A DNA stretch of 64,000 bases from CAYWPG01 sp964460035 (GCA_964460035.1 CAYWPG010000003.1:62001-126000); one strand, 5' to 3'. Positions 25,439 to 34,794 are shown, counted from the first letter of the stretch. The notes: generated from the letters alone by a model not told the origin. Translations and numbers: made by a program.

Positions 25439-26242
25439 GTGACAGAGCACAGCCGCCTCGTCTGGGGAGCCTCCCTGTTAGGCTTTGCCCTGGGCGGGCT
25501 CTTCGATGGGATTCTGCTGCATCAAATGCTGCAGTGGCACCATCTGCTCAGCGCCATCGACTCCCCTGCCTTGGCCGATCTGAGAAATCAGGTGCTAGCC
25601 GACGGTGCCTTTCACGTGGTGATGTATCTGGTCAGTGTCGCTGGACTGTGGCTGCTTTGGCGCGCTCGGCGGCAAACAGCCAGCAGCAGCGGCCGTGTCC
25701 TGCTGGGTTATGCCTTAATCGGTTTTGGCATCTGGCATGCAATAGACGCAGTGCTGGTGCACTGGATACTGGGCCTGCATCGCATCCGTATGGACACCGA
25801 CAACCCCCTTGCCTGGGACTTGCTGTGGGTATTCGCGTTCGGTCTTGTCCCGGCAGCGGTCGGCTGGATACTGCGCCGCGGCGGTCCCGGCAATGGCCGG
25901 CGCGCTCCGCTCGCCGCCCTTAGCCTGACCCTTACAGCAGCTGTCGCCGGCCCGCTGGCGGCCCTGCCGCCGCGCGACAGCGACACCATAATGGTGGTAT
26001 TCCGGCCGGGCATCAGCGCCATGGAGGCATATACCGCACTGACCGAACGCGGCGCGGGCATACTTTGGCACGATCGGGCGGGCGGCGTATGGGCGGTGCG
26101 CTTCGCCACGCCCGGACAGAGCCGGGGGCTCTATAGACAAGGGGCTTTGATAGTCAGCAATACGTGGTTTGCGGCAGGTTGCTTGGGCTGGCTGCGAGTA
26201 AGCTCGGCACCGCCTGACAGAGCGCCGGCTAGCGCTCGGTAA
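25439..26242 (+). CDS. DUF2243 membrane protein with C-terminal extension
   Basis: This 267-residue protein begins with GTG, with AGGAGG 7 nt upstream. Residues 5-140 match DUF2243: four membrane segments with conserved histidines in LFDGILLHQMLQWHH, in AFHVVMYL and in GIWHAIDAVLVHWILGLH. After a fifth hydrophobic segment (about 160-180) there is a soluble region of about 75 residues (IMVVFRPGISAMEAY..., GGVWAVRF...). This is not part of the usual DUF2243 and looks like a small ferredoxin-like domain in the periplasm. The histidine arrangement suggests metal or heme binding (inference). Function unknown. Confidence 0.75.
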   Translation: MTEHSRLVWGASLLGFALGGLFDGILLHQMLQWHHLLSAIDSPALADLRNQVLADGAFHVVMYLVSVAGLWLLWRARRQTASSSGRVLLGYALIGFGIWHAIDAVLVHWILGLHRIRMDTDNPLAWDLLWVFAFGLVPAAVGWILRRGGPGNGRRAPLAALSLTLTAAVAGPLAALPPRDSDTIMVVFRPGISAMEAYTALTERGAGILWHDRAGGVWAVRFATPGQSRGLYRQGALIVSNTWFAAGCLGWLRVSSAPPDRAPASAR

Positions 26243-26279
26243 GCGCTCCCCTCCTCCCGCCTTGCCCGCGGCGGGACGT

Positions 26280-26903
26280 TCAACGGTTCTCGTTCGGCTT
26301 GGGCAGTAAACCGTTGAGCAGCAAGTCGAGAAAAATGTCGGCGATCTCTTCGGGCGACTTGGTTTCGTTCTCGGTGTGCCAACGCAGAATCCAGTTGATC
26401 GCGCCGAGAAAGAAGTTGGAGGCGATACGCACGTCGACGTCGCGCAGTGACCCCTCTTTCACCGCCTCAGCGAGCAGGCGCCGGCTATAGCGGTCGAACA
26501 CACGGCGCGCTTCCAGAAACTCGCGCTGCTGCTCCACCGGCAGCGCGAGAACGTCGCCCGACGTGGTGTAAGCGCCATGCGTGCTCATCAGCCCGATCAT
26601 GAAATGGCGGTACATGATACGAAAGCGCTCCAGAGCGGTGCCCTGATGCGCCTCCGCCAGTAGACGAGCTTGCCGGCCGGTCTCGTAGGTCAGCTTGATG
26701 CACTCGTAGAGCAGCTCGTCCTTGCCGCTGACGTAGTAATACAGCGCGGCCTTGGTTACACCGAGTTCCTCGGCGATCTCTTCCAAAGAGGTGTTATGAA
26801 ACCCCTTCTTATTGAAAATCCGCGCAGCTACTCGCAGCAGCGCTTGCCGCTTCTGCTCGCGCTGCTCTGCTTTGCTTGGGACCGCTCCTTTCCATGCTGC
26901 CAT
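26280..26903 (-). CDS. TetR-family transcriptional regulator
   Basis: This 207-residue protein has an N-terminal TetR helix-turn-helix (LLRVAARIFNKKGFHNTSLEEIAEELGVTKAALYYYVSGKDEL, residues 23-65) and a C-terminal ligand domain of the kind seen in FadR/KstR2-like repressors of acyl-CoA catabolism. GGGGAG precedes the ATG. It lies downstream of the 27-35 kb minus-strand catabolic operon, separated by about 320 bp, and is a plausible repressor of it. The palindrome at 34795 is a candidate target; this link is inference. Confidence 0.88.
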   Translation of the reverse strand: MAAWKGAVPSKAEQREQKRQALLRVAARIFNKKGFHNTSLEEIAEELGVTKAALYYYVSGKDELLYECIKLTYETGRQARLLAEAHQGTALERFRIMYRHFMIGLMSTHGAYTTSGDVLALPVEQQREFLEARRVFDRYSRRLLAEAVKEGSLRDVDVRIASNFFLGAINWILRWHTENETKSPEEIADIFLDLLLNGLLPKPNENR

Positions 26904-27220
26904 ACATTAGTCTCCCCATTGTTCTACATCGGCGACAAAGCCTGCGGCGGAGAGCCTTATGGGCTCAAGAGCGCCTATCAAGTGCTGCGAAATGGGTTTC
27001 AGCAACCAGCTAGGACAGCACGGGGATGCGCCCCGGTCGACCAAGCGCGCAGGAGGCTTGCCCATGCAGCGCCCCGCAAGCATGCAACACGGAACAACCA
27101 GCCGAAACACGCCTAGGAGCTGCTTCCAGCCCACAGGGGGCAGGACTTGGGCGGAGTTTACTACATCGCCCACAACGAATCATTGGCCTAACAGCGCATT
27201 CCATTGCTGCTTCGCGCGCC
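26904..27220. other. 317-bp gap without a supported gene
   Basis: The gap lies between the NMO-like gene and the TetR gene, both on the minus strand. Short open frames are present on both strands but none has a domain, a good ribosome binding site or coupling to a neighbour. It must contain the tetR promoter; no clear palindrome was seen. Confidence 0.5.
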
Positions 27221-28222
27221 TTATCGCCCGCCGATACGTATCCTGTCCAAGCGGTCCAGATAGTCTTCGGCCTCGGCCATCAACGCAGCAATAATTTCGG
27301 CCACCGGCACGATGGCGTCCGCGAAACCGGCCGCCGCACTCATAGACAGCATGCCACGCTCCCAATCACCGTTGCGATAGCAGTGATCGCGGCCGTAGCG
27401 CCCGGTGGCAAGCTCGCCAAGTTCCTCGTAGCTGGCTCCATTACGCTCCAAGCGCTGCACTTCCCGTGCTGTGGCGTTATCGAGTACCCGCCAGGTCGCG
27501 TTGTAGCTGCGCATCGCGGTGGTAGAGCAATTCTCGTCGCACTCGATCAAGCGCTGCTTGTACGCCGGATGCGCCCACACTTCTTCTGCCACCACCAGCC
27601 GGCTGCCGAGCACGACGGCGTCGGCGCCTTGCGCGAGCATGGCTATGATTTGCCGTCCGCTTCCGATCGCGCCGCCGAGCGCCAGCGGACAGCGGATCCG
27701 ATCGCGTGCAAACGCACCGAGCACGGACGCCGGCAGATCGTTCCTGCCCGGATGGCCGCCAGCCTCCATGCCTACCAGCGCAACGGCATCCGCCCCCGCC
27801 TGTTCGGCCGCTTGCGCATGGCGAATCTCGGAAGCTTTATGGATAACCACACCGCCACTGCGGTGGATGCGGTCGATCAACTCTCCCGGATGCGCACCGG
27901 CCGTCTCGAAGTACCGCACACCTTCCTCCAAAGCGATATCGAGATGCTCGCCAAGGCTGAGATTGCTCTCGATACGACTGGAGATGGTCAGATTGACTCC
28001 GAAAGGTTTGCCGCCGGTCAGCTCCCGGCACAAGGCCAGCTCGGCACGGTAGGCATCGGCCGAAGGAAACGAGCGCGGCGTCATGAACGCCATCGCGCCG
28101 GCATTGACCACTGCGGCCACCAGCCGGGCGTCCGACAGCCACATCATCCCGCCGCACAACAGCGGATGCTGAATACCGAAGAGATCGGTTATTCGCGTCT
28201 TGAAAAGTGGCTTAACACCCAT
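27221..28222 (-). CDS. Nitronate monooxygenase-like flavoprotein (NMO/2-nitropropane dioxygenase family)
   Basis: This is a 333-residue TIM-barrel FMN protein. Family features are FGIQHPLLCGGMMWLSD at the start, PFGVNLTISSR, and the phosphate-binding VGMEAGGHPGRN with its conserved histidine. I chose the ATG at 28222 (MGVKPLF), preceded by AAAGGCGG, because the longer frame runs into the upstream gene. In catabolic clusters this family often acts as a flavin oxidase or enoyl-CoA-type oxidoreductase rather than on nitronates, so substrate naming is unsafe. It is the last gene of the minus-strand operon. Confidence 0.82.
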   Translation of the reverse strand: MGVKPLFKTRITDLFGIQHPLLCGGMMWLSDARLVAAVVNAGAMAFMTPRSFPSADAYRAELALCRELTGGKPFGVNLTISSRIESNLSLGEHLDIALEEGVRYFETAGAHPGELIDRIHRSGGVVIHKASEIRHAQAAEQAGADAVALVGMEAGGHPGRNDLPASVLGAFARDRIRCPLALGGAIGSGRQIIAMLAQGADAVVLGSRLVVAEEVWAHPAYKQRLIECDENCSTTAMRSYNATWRVLDNATAREVQRLERNGASYEELGELATGRYGRDHCYRNGDWERGMLSMSAAAGFADAIVPVAEIIAALMAEAEDYLDRLDRIRIGGR

Positions 28223-28304
28223 GGCGCCGCCTTTATCATCGTGCCGGAGCCTACGCGGGCGGACAGCCCCTGTTCCATGCTCCGGCGCATACCAATAATG
28301 CTGT

Positions 28305-29102
28305 CTACTCACCCTTGAACACCGGTTCGCGCTTCTCCACGAAGGCGCGCATGCCCTCCTTGCGGTCCTCGCTGTCGACTATCATCGCGGCGGCGAAGCG
28401 CTCGAACTGCATGCCCGAATCCAGGCCCACTTGCATACCCGTATTGACGGCGCGCTTGATGAAGCTCACCGCCAGCGGCGGCTGCTTGGCGATTTTCCTG
28501 GCCATGGCCATGGCTTCATCCATCAAGGCTTCCGGCGCTACCACACGGTTGACCAGTCCTATGGCGAGCGCCTCTTCCGCCGAGATCAGCTCTCCGGTGT
28601 ACATCAGCTCCTTAGCCTTGCCCTCCCCAATCAGGCGGGGCAGCCGCTGTGTGCCCCCAGCCGCCGGCAGAACTCCGAGCTTGACCTCCGGCAGGCCAAG
28701 GCGCGCGGTAGAGGCTGCAATGCGCAGATCGCACACCAGCGCGATTTCCAAGCCGCCCCCGGCCGCTACCCCGTTGATCGCTGCGATCACTGGTCGCTCG
28801 AACTCCTCGATGCGCCGGAACAGCTCGTGCGTTGCCTGCTGCGTTACGTAGTACTTGGTACCCTTGCTAACGCCCCCGGCACGCTCCTTGATATCGGCGC
28901 CGGCACAGAAGGCGCGATCGCCCGTGCCGGTGATCACCACACAGCGCACCTGAGGATCGTTACGCGCAAGGTCGAAGAAGGCGGCCGCGAGATCTTGTTT
29001 CATCGATCCGCCAATGGAGTTCATTCGCTCCGGTCGATTGAGCCGAATGATGGCGACTCCATCTACCACGGAATAAATGAGGGTTTCGAATTCTTTGATC
29101 AT
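28305..29102 (-). CDS. Enoyl-CoA hydratase/isomerase family protein
   Basis: This 265-residue crotonase-fold protein carries the oxyanion-hole segments FCAGADIKE and INGVAAGGGLEIAL, with both catalytic glutamates of hydratases in place (the Glu of GGGLE and the Glu of LPEVKLGVLPAAGG). It should hydrate a 2-enoyl-CoA. GGGAG lies upstream of the ATG. It is between the thiolase-fold gene (64 bp) and the NMO-like gene in the eight-gene catabolic operon. Confidence 0.88.
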   Translation of the reverse strand: MIKEFETLIYSVVDGVAIIRLNRPERMNSIGGSMKQDLAAAFFDLARNDPQVRCVVITGTGDRAFCAGADIKERAGGVSKGTKYYVTQQATHELFRRIEEFERPVIAAINGVAAGGGLEIALVCDLRIAASTARLGLPEVKLGVLPAAGGTQRLPRLIGEGKAKELMYTGELISAEEALAIGLVNRVVAPEALMDEAMAMARKIAKQPPLAVSFIKRAVNTGMQVGLDSGMQFERFAAAMIVDSEDRKEGMRAFVEKREPVFKGE

Positions 29103-29165
29103 TGTTGACTCCCGGAGCGGAAAGGGTGGCCGCCGCCGGCAGCCACCGGTTACCAGGAATGGCGC

Positions 29166-30317
29166 TCAGTCGCGCACCAGCACGTGCGCGATAGCGACTG
29201 ATCCCAGCCCTATCATGTGTGCAAGGCCTATACGCGCGTTCGGGTGCTGACGCCCCGTCGCCTCCCCGCGCAACTGGCGGACGATCTCGGCCACCTGCCC
29301 TACCCCGGTAGGGCCTAATGGGTGTCCCATACCGATCAGCCCGCCCGAGGCGTTGATCGCACAACGGCCTCCGATGGCAGAGGCTCCGCTCTTGAGATAC
29401 TCGACACCCTGTCCAGGCGCCGCCAGACCCAGCGCCTCGCCATACACGATCTCCTCGACCGGGAACGCGTCATGCAGCTCGACCAGATCAAGCTGCTCGG
29501 CAGTAATTCCCGCCGCCCGGTACACAAGCTGCGCGGACTTGCGAACCATCTCGACGACGGACGGCTCGTCGGCCGACCCCAAGCCCTCGCTGCAGGACAC
29601 CGAAGCGGCGACCCGAATCGCTCGATCGGCGTTGAGGCCGAGCCACTTCATCGCGTCCTCCGACACCACGATAGCGGCCGCTGCGCCCTCGCCCCGCGGG
29701 CAACACTGCAAGGCGGTCAGCTCGCCCGCCACTTTGGGCGAGGCCAGAATCTGTTCCAGGGTTCGTTGTTTCTGGAACTGTGCATAAGGATTACGGGCCG
29801 CGTTGTTGTGATTCTTGACTGCGACCAGAGCCAGATCCTCGGCACTGACGCCGTAGCGCTCGCGATACCAGCGCGATAACAACGCGAACTTCACGGGCGG
29901 AACGAACACCGCGTCCGTCAACACGTCCAAGCCGGTTTTACCGGCGGCCCGCCTAGCGTCGCCGAACTTGTCCACGCCAATGGCAAGCGCGACGTCGGAT
30001 TCGCCGGCTGCCACATCCAGGCAGGCAAGGCGAAACGCCGACGAGCCGGACGCCGAGGCATTCTCCACCTGCGTTACGGACAAGCCGGTCGAGCCCAAAT
30101 GCCGCAGCATCATACGTCCAGCGGCCATGCCAATCCCGGTGGTACCGACGTATGCCGCCTCCACTTCCGGCCAGGCAATCCCGGCGTCGGCCAGAGCTTC
30201 GCGTATAGCCGTCAAGCCCAGAGCGACATAAGGGGTGTCGGAGGGAAACTGGTAGCGGTGCATGCCGATACCGATTACATAGACCGGCCGCAGCCTAGTG
30301 TTGTTGCCCTGATTCAT
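29166..30317 (-). CDS. Thiolase-fold protein lacking the nucleophilic cysteine (Ltp2-like aldolase candidate)
   Basis: This 383-residue protein has the SCP-x/lipid-transfer thiolase fold (VYVIGIGMHRYQ start, VELHDAFPVEEI, ASGGLIGMGHPLGPTGVGQ). The position of the thiolase nucleophile is Ser88 in VENASASG, and the C-terminal cysteine motif is replaced by AHMIGLGSVA, so it cannot be an ordinary thiolase. The start ATG at 30317 overlaps the stop of the DUF35 gene as ATGA, with GGAGG upstream. A thiolase-fold protein paired with DUF35 is the architecture of Ltp2-ChsH2 retro-aldolases in steroid side-chain degradation (established). An aldolase role here is inference. Confidence 0.78.
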   Translation of the reverse strand: MNQGNNTRLRPVYVIGIGMHRYQFPSDTPYVALGLTAIREALADAGIAWPEVEAAYVGTTGIGMAAGRMMLRHLGSTGLSVTQVENASASGSSAFRLACLDVAAGESDVALAIGVDKFGDARRAAGKTGLDVLTDAVFVPPVKFALLSRWYRERYGVSAEDLALVAVKNHNNAARNPYAQFQKQRTLEQILASPKVAGELTALQCCPRGEGAAAAIVVSEDAMKWLGLNADRAIRVAASVSCSEGLGSADEPSVVEMVRKSAQLVYRAAGITAEQLDLVELHDAFPVEEIVYGEALGLAAPGQGVEYLKSGASAIGGRCAINASGGLIGMGHPLGPTGVGQVAEIVRQLRGEATGRQHPNARIGLAHMIGLGSVAIAHVLVRD

Positions 30318-30730
30318 GGCTGCGCCTCCACGGGTACGAAGCGACATGTAAGTTTGCTCTGACCGGCATTGGTTTCCGGCTCAGCTACTGCCTGCACAGC
30401 CAGCCCGGTGCGTAATGCGCTCTCGCTATCGCACTTGATCAGAACTTCGACGATCACGTTTTCGGCAATTTCCACTTCGCCGACCACCGCGGGCGCCGTA
30501 ACCCCCGCAAGCGGCTGGTGAAGGGTCACGAAGTTACGCAGCACACCCTTGCCGCTCAGCCGGGTGCGGCGCAGGCGGCCGCCCTCGGCGCCGCACTGCA
30601 AGCAGCCGTAATCGTTTGCTGGGAAATTCGTATATCCGCAGTCATCGCAAACCGCGGCCAAGAGGTTCAGCGAGCGGCCATCGGCAGCCAGCTCATAGAG
30701 AGAGGGTTTTTGCAGCTCCACCGGCAGCAC
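30314..30730 (-). CDS. DUF35 OB-fold protein with zinc ribbon
   Basis: This 138-residue protein has an N-terminal rubredoxin-like zinc ribbon (CDDCG at about 28-32 and CLQCG at about 43-47) followed by the acyl-CoA-associated OB fold, the standard DUF35/ChsH2 layout. It is translationally coupled (ATGA) to the cysteine-free thiolase-fold gene. DUF35 proteins bind CoA substrates for a thiolase-fold partner and are required for its activity in studied cases. The start is GTG, with GACGAG nearby; a GTG three codons later is also possible. Confidence 0.82.
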   Translation of the reverse strand: MLPVELQKPSLYELAADGRSLNLLAAVCDDCGYTNFPANDYGCLQCGAEGGRLRRTRLSGKGVLRNFVTLHQPLAGVTAPAVVGEVEIAENVIVEVLIKCDSESALRTGLAVQAVAEPETNAGQSKLTCRFVPVEAQP

Positions 30731-30794
30731 CTCGTCAATAGAGCAAGAAAACGACCGGGCCCTACGGCCGGCGCGAATGCGCGCGCACTGCGCA

Positions 30795-31607
30795 TCAGAT
30801 CATGGCGTAACCGCCGCTGACCCCAATGCTCTGGCCCGTAATGAAGGCGCCGCGATCGGAAGCGAGCAGCATGACTATGCCGGAGACGTCTTCCGGCCGT
30901 CCCAGCCGCTGCAAACCACGCGCAATGGGATACGCGTTCAGCATCTTGCCCAGCCGTTCGTTGGTTTCCGGCGTAGCATCCGGCGCCAGCGGCCCGCTCT
31001 TGATTCCCTCGTGCGACACCGCCCCCAGCGACACGACGTTAACGTTGATGCAATCGCGCCCAAGCTCACGGGCGATGGATTTGGAGAAACCGAGAATCGC
31101 TGCCTTGGCCCCGCCGTAGACGGCAAGCCGCGCCTCGCCGATACGGCCCGCTTCCGACATGATGCTGATGATCTTGCCGCTCTTTTTCGCACGCATGCCA
31201 GGGATCACCCGGTGGCAACAATTGAGCGTGCCGTACACATTCAGATCGATGATCTTCTTCCAGCCTTCGTAGTCGGTTTCGTGGAACAGCGGCGCCATAC
31301 CGCCCTTCTCGCGGCGCTCGGGAATGACTCCGGCGTTGTTGACCAAAACATCTACCGTGCCGAATTCCCGCTCGACACGATCCACCATCGCGTTCACCGC
31401 AGCGCCGTCCGTCACGTCGGCCGCCACGGCTATCGCCTGGCCGCCGGCCGCGACAATTTCCTGCGCGACCGCGGTACAGCGCTCCTCGAACAGATCGTTT
31501 ACCACCACGCGCGCACCTTCGGCGGCAAAATCCAGGCACAGCCGCCGTCCGACGCCCTGTCCGCCCCCGGTAATCAACACGACTTTGTTGGCTAGTCCAA
31601 GCTCCAT
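30795..31607 (-). CDS. Short-chain dehydrogenase/reductase
   Basis: This 270-residue classical SDR has VVLITGGGQGVGRRL (cofactor motif), NNAGVIP and the catalytic tetrad region SIMSEAG...YGGAK. The Asp in VVVNDLF after strand two suggests NAD as cofactor. I chose the ATG at 31607 (MELGLAN), with CAGGAGA upstream, rather than the longer frame. It lies in the minus-strand catabolic operon between the TRAP permease and DUF35, and probably oxidises a hydroxyacyl-CoA intermediate. Confidence 0.85.
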   Translation of the reverse strand: MELGLANKVVLITGGGQGVGRRLCLDFAAEGARVVVNDLFEERCTAVAQEIVAAGGQAIAVAADVTDGAAVNAMVDRVEREFGTVDVLVNNAGVIPERREKGGMAPLFHETDYEGWKKIIDLNVYGTLNCCHRVIPGMRAKKSGKIISIMSEAGRIGEARLAVYGGAKAAILGFSKSIARELGRDCINVNVVSLGAVSHEGIKSGPLAPDATPETNERLGKMLNAYPIARGLQRLGRPEDVSGIVMLLASDRGAFITGQSIGVSGGYAMI

Positions 31608-31674
31608 AGAGAATCTCCTGTTTGTTGATCGGCAACGCCAACCCAAGGCGCTGCCGCTGTTGTGCCTCCGGCAG

Positions 31675-32985
31675 CTAGTTGCTCATCATCGACGGCAGCC
31701 ACAGGCTGAGCGCCGGGAAGGCAGCCAGTATCACGAACAACGCTAGATCAATGGCCACGAACCAAAGCAAGCCGCGGAAAATGGTCATGAGCGGAATGCG
31801 ATCCCCGACCACGCTCTTCACCACGAACGCGTTCAAGCCGACAGGTGGCGTCACCAGGCCGATCTCGATCAGCTTCACGACCAGAATGCCCATCCAGATC
31901 AAGTTCAAATCGAAGGTCTTGAACATCGGAAGCAGGATGGGCAGTGTGATCAGAATGATCCCCAGCGGATCGAGAAACATCCCCAGCGCGATATAGAACA
32001 CCGCCATCAGCACGATGACGCCTAAGGTGTTAAGCCCGATGCCCGCGGCTTTGGCCGCCAGCATCGCAGGCAGGCCCGACATGGCCATGAAGCGTGTGAG
32101 CAGCACCGCTCCCACCGCTATCAGCAGCACAGTGCCCACGCTCTGCAACGTGTCCTTGAGCGCTTCGCGCATAGCCAACCAAGGCAAGCGCCGCTGGCAC
32201 AGCGCGATCACAGTGGCCACCGCAGCACCGAAGGCACCTGCTTCGGTCGCGCTGGTCACGCCCGAGTAGATACCGCCGATTACGAACAGCACCAGCAGCG
32301 GTAGCGGCCACACACGGCCGAGAGCGATCCACCTCTCGCGCCAGCTCGGCCGCTCGGCGATAGGAGGTGCAAGGCTGGGGTTCAGATAACAGCGAACGAC
32401 TATCGCGCCCGCATAAGCCAGTGCAGTCAGTATTCCCGGCACCACACCGGCGATGAACAGCGCACCGATCGGGGTGTGGGTATACCAACCGTAAATAATC
32501 AGAATGATGCTGGGCGGAATCAGCGATCCCATGGTACCGGCCGCAGCCACCACCGCTGCCGACATGGCGGGCTGATATCCGCTCTTGAGCATCTCGGGGA
32601 TGGCGATACGCCCCATTGCCGCGGCCATGGCCACGCTGGAGCCGGAGGCCGCCGCGAAACCGGCGCTGGCCACGCTAGTGGACACCGCCAACCCACCGGG
32701 CAGGCGGCCCAGCCAGAGGCGTGCGGTATCGAACAGGCTGGCGGTCATGCCCGAGTGATGAGCGATGGCGCCCATCAGCACGAACATTGGTATCGCCGAC
32801 AAACTCCAGTTGGCGGCGAATTCGTACGGCACCGTTCCAAGTTGGGCCAGCGCCACATAAGGGCCGCGCAGTACCGCGATCCCGATGAGGGACACTGACG
32901 CCAGCGAGTACGCGATAGGCACTCGCAGAGCCAGTAGGATCAACAGCCCGACAACGCCGAGCAGACCAATGAGTTCTGGATGCAT
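31675..32985 (-). CDS. TRAP transporter large permease (DctM family)
   Basis: This 436-residue inner-membrane protein has about 12 segments and family stretches such as FAAASGSSVAMAAAMGRIAIPEM and TMGSLIPPSIILIIYG. It is the transport subunit of a Na+-driven tripartite transporter for an organic acid. It lies 34 bp downstream of the DctQ-like gene, in the order P-Q-M. Confidence 0.92.
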   Translation of the reverse strand: MHPELIGLLGVVGLLILLALRVPIAYSLASVSLIGIAVLRGPYVALAQLGTVPYEFAANWSLSAIPMFVLMGAIAHHSGMTASLFDTARLWLGRLPGGLAVSTSVASAGFAAASGSSVAMAAAMGRIAIPEMLKSGYQPAMSAAVVAAAGTMGSLIPPSIILIIYGWYTHTPIGALFIAGVVPGILTALAYAGAIVVRCYLNPSLAPPIAERPSWRERWIALGRVWPLPLLVLFVIGGIYSGVTSATEAGAFGAAVATVIALCQRRLPWLAMREALKDTLQSVGTVLLIAVGAVLLTRFMAMSGLPAMLAAKAAGIGLNTLGVIVLMAVFYIALGMFLDPLGIILITLPILLPMFKTFDLNLIWMGILVVKLIEIGLVTPPVGLNAFVVKSVVGDRIPLMTIFRGLLWFVAIDLALFVILAAFPALSLWLPSMMSN

Positions 32986-33018
32986 TTCTTATTTTGCTCC
33001 TGCGGATCCAGTGCAAGC

Positions 33019-33558
33019 TCACACCAGGCTGGCGCCCGGCCGCGTACCGCCGTCCGAGGCGGACGGCGATATCAAGCGGCGGGTGTCCTGCACCAGTTGC
33101 AGCGCGAGAATGAAAGCGGTGACGGATACGGCGGCAACGATGGTCCAGCGCGAAGGCCAGACCGGAATCTGGTAAAAGGTTGCCTCCACCGCCTCGCGCA
33201 CGGCGGTTTTCTCGAGCGCGACAAGGAAAGTCTGCCAGGCCATCAAGCCCAGGAAGACGATTCCCAGCGCGCTGGAGAACAGATCGAGAACCAGCAGCGA
33301 CCGCTCACCCAGGTTCTGAGTGAAGAGCTCGATGACCATGTGGCTACGCTCGATCTGCACGTAGGCAAGCGGCAGATAGGCACAGGCCACCATGTAATAG
33401 CTGGCGACGATTTCCAGCGTCCCGGTGATGGGCCTATTGAAAGCAACCCTCCCGACAATGTCCGCCGTAACGTGAACCATCATCGTGAGAATCGCCACCC
33501 CGGCAAGAATGAACAGCGCGTTCGCCATCAGGCGCGCAGCGCGCTCGAGATAACGCAT
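33019..33558 (-). CDS. TRAP transporter small permease (DctQ family)
   Basis: This 179-residue protein has four membrane segments (about 12-32, 50-68, 88-108 and 130-152), the usual DctQ layout. I chose the ATG at 33558 (MRYLERA), because AGAAGGAGG lies just upstream; the ORF extends 14 codons further without support. It bridges DctP delivery and the DctM channel. Its position between the P and M genes confirms the role. Confidence 0.88.
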   Translation of the reverse strand: MRYLERAARLMANALFILAGVAILTMMVHVTADIVGRVAFNRPITGTLEIVASYYMVACAYLPLAYVQIERSHMVIELFTQNLGERSLLVLDLFSSALGIVFLGLMAWQTFLVALEKTAVREAVEATFYQIPVWPSRWTIVAAVSVTAFILALQLVQDTRRLISPSASDGGTRPGASLV

Positions 33559-33603
33559 CGAAAGCCTCCTTCTATCCAGGCAGCATTGAGGTAGGCGCAA
33601 CGC

Positions 33604-34728
33604 TTACGGTCGATAGTGAGAGAAGATCTCTCGATGCAGCGCTTGTTCGAACTTGTCGTAGTCGTGCCCGATTTCCTTAACGATGCCTTCCCACTTCTCG
33701 ATCAGTGCCGGGAAACGCTCGATGATGGGCCGAATATCGGTGATGCCCCGTGCCCGCGCAGCTTCATCGATCGAGTCGATCAGGCCGGCACGATACTGCT
33801 CGACCGCAGCAACGATGCCGGGGCTGGGCGGCATGTAGGTCATGCCGTGTTTGATGGCTGTCTCGCGCGCCTGCTGCGCCTCGTTGACGTACGCCCGCAC
33901 GCCTGAGGACACGACCGCCGCAAGGTTGTTGAGAATAAGCTCACGCCCGGCGGCCGGCAGCGACTCCCAGCGGCGCTTGTTCATATTGAATACGCTGCCG
34001 CTGATGTACATGCCGAAGGAATAGTCGACAACGTACTTGGCGACCTCATAGAGGCTGTAGTTCGTTATGTGCGCCTCGGGGCCGAAGGTGCAGTCGGCCT
34101 GTCCACGCTGTAGCGCTTCGAACATATCGGTAGGCGGCACGTTCACGGGCACGCCGCCCCAGATAGAAGCGATTTGCCCATACGAACCCGGAGCGCGGAA
34201 ACGCTTGCCGCGCATCTGCTCGGTGTCCGTGTACTCGTCGCGGCAAACCAGCAGGAAGGGAGTGGTCGCGACATAGGCCAGCGGCACAATGTTCTGGCGA
34301 TTGAGCTGGTTGACGCACTGTTCGCAGTGCAGCAGCAGCATCTCGTTGGCAGCCCCGGCCATAACCATGGCGTCGGTGCCGTAGGTGCCCATCCGGCTGA
34401 CCATAACGTTATAGGACTGCTCGGCCAGCGTCAGCGAGTCGATCATATAGCCCGCATCCACCACGCCGTTCTTGATGGAATCCATCACAGCCGGAAGCTT
34501 CGCTGTGGTACCACCCGGATAGTAGCGCCACCGCAACTGACCGTTGCTTTCGGTCTCAAGCCGCTTGAGGAAAGGCTCTATGACCTCCTGATTGAGCACG
34601 TGCGTCGACGGCAACGGACTCCCGTAGGTCAGGGTAGTCGCGGCCAAAGCCTGCGACGACACCGCGCCAAGCGTTAACGCCAGCGCACCCGATACAAAAA
34701 ATCGCACAGCTGCAACGGACTTTCTCAT
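33604..34728 (-). CDS. TRAP transporter substrate-binding protein (DctP family)
   Basis: This 374-residue periplasmic receptor has a signal peptide (residues 1-29, cleavage after SSQALA or the next Ala), TTLTYGSPLPSTHVLNQ at the mature start, and the family ligand-site region RGKRFRAPGSYGQIASIWGG with the conserved carboxylate-binding Arg. I chose the ATG at 34728 because GAGGAGGAG lies upstream. It is the first gene of the eight-gene operon running to 27221. The ligand is an organic acid of unknown identity. Confidence 0.9.
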   Translation of the reverse strand: MRKSVAAVRFFVSGALALTLGAVSSQALAATTLTYGSPLPSTHVLNQEVIEPFLKRLETESNGQLRWRYYPGGTTAKLPAVMDSIKNGVVDAGYMIDSLTLAEQSYNVMVSRMGTYGTDAMVMAGAANEMLLLHCEQCVNQLNRQNIVPLAYVATTPFLLVCRDEYTDTEQMRGKRFRAPGSYGQIASIWGGVPVNVPPTDMFEALQRGQADCTFGPEAHITNYSLYEVAKYVVDYSFGMYISGSVFNMNKRRWESLPAAGRELILNNLAAVVSSGVRAYVNEAQQARETAIKHGMTYMPPSPGIVAAVEQYRAGLIDSIDEAARARGITDIRPIIERFPALIEKWEGIVKEIGHDYDKFEQALHREIFSHYRP

Positions 34729-34794
34729 CACTCCTCCTCGATCACCCTCGGCTAGAGGGCCTTCCAGACGGCGATCGCGTGGGATGCCGTTATT

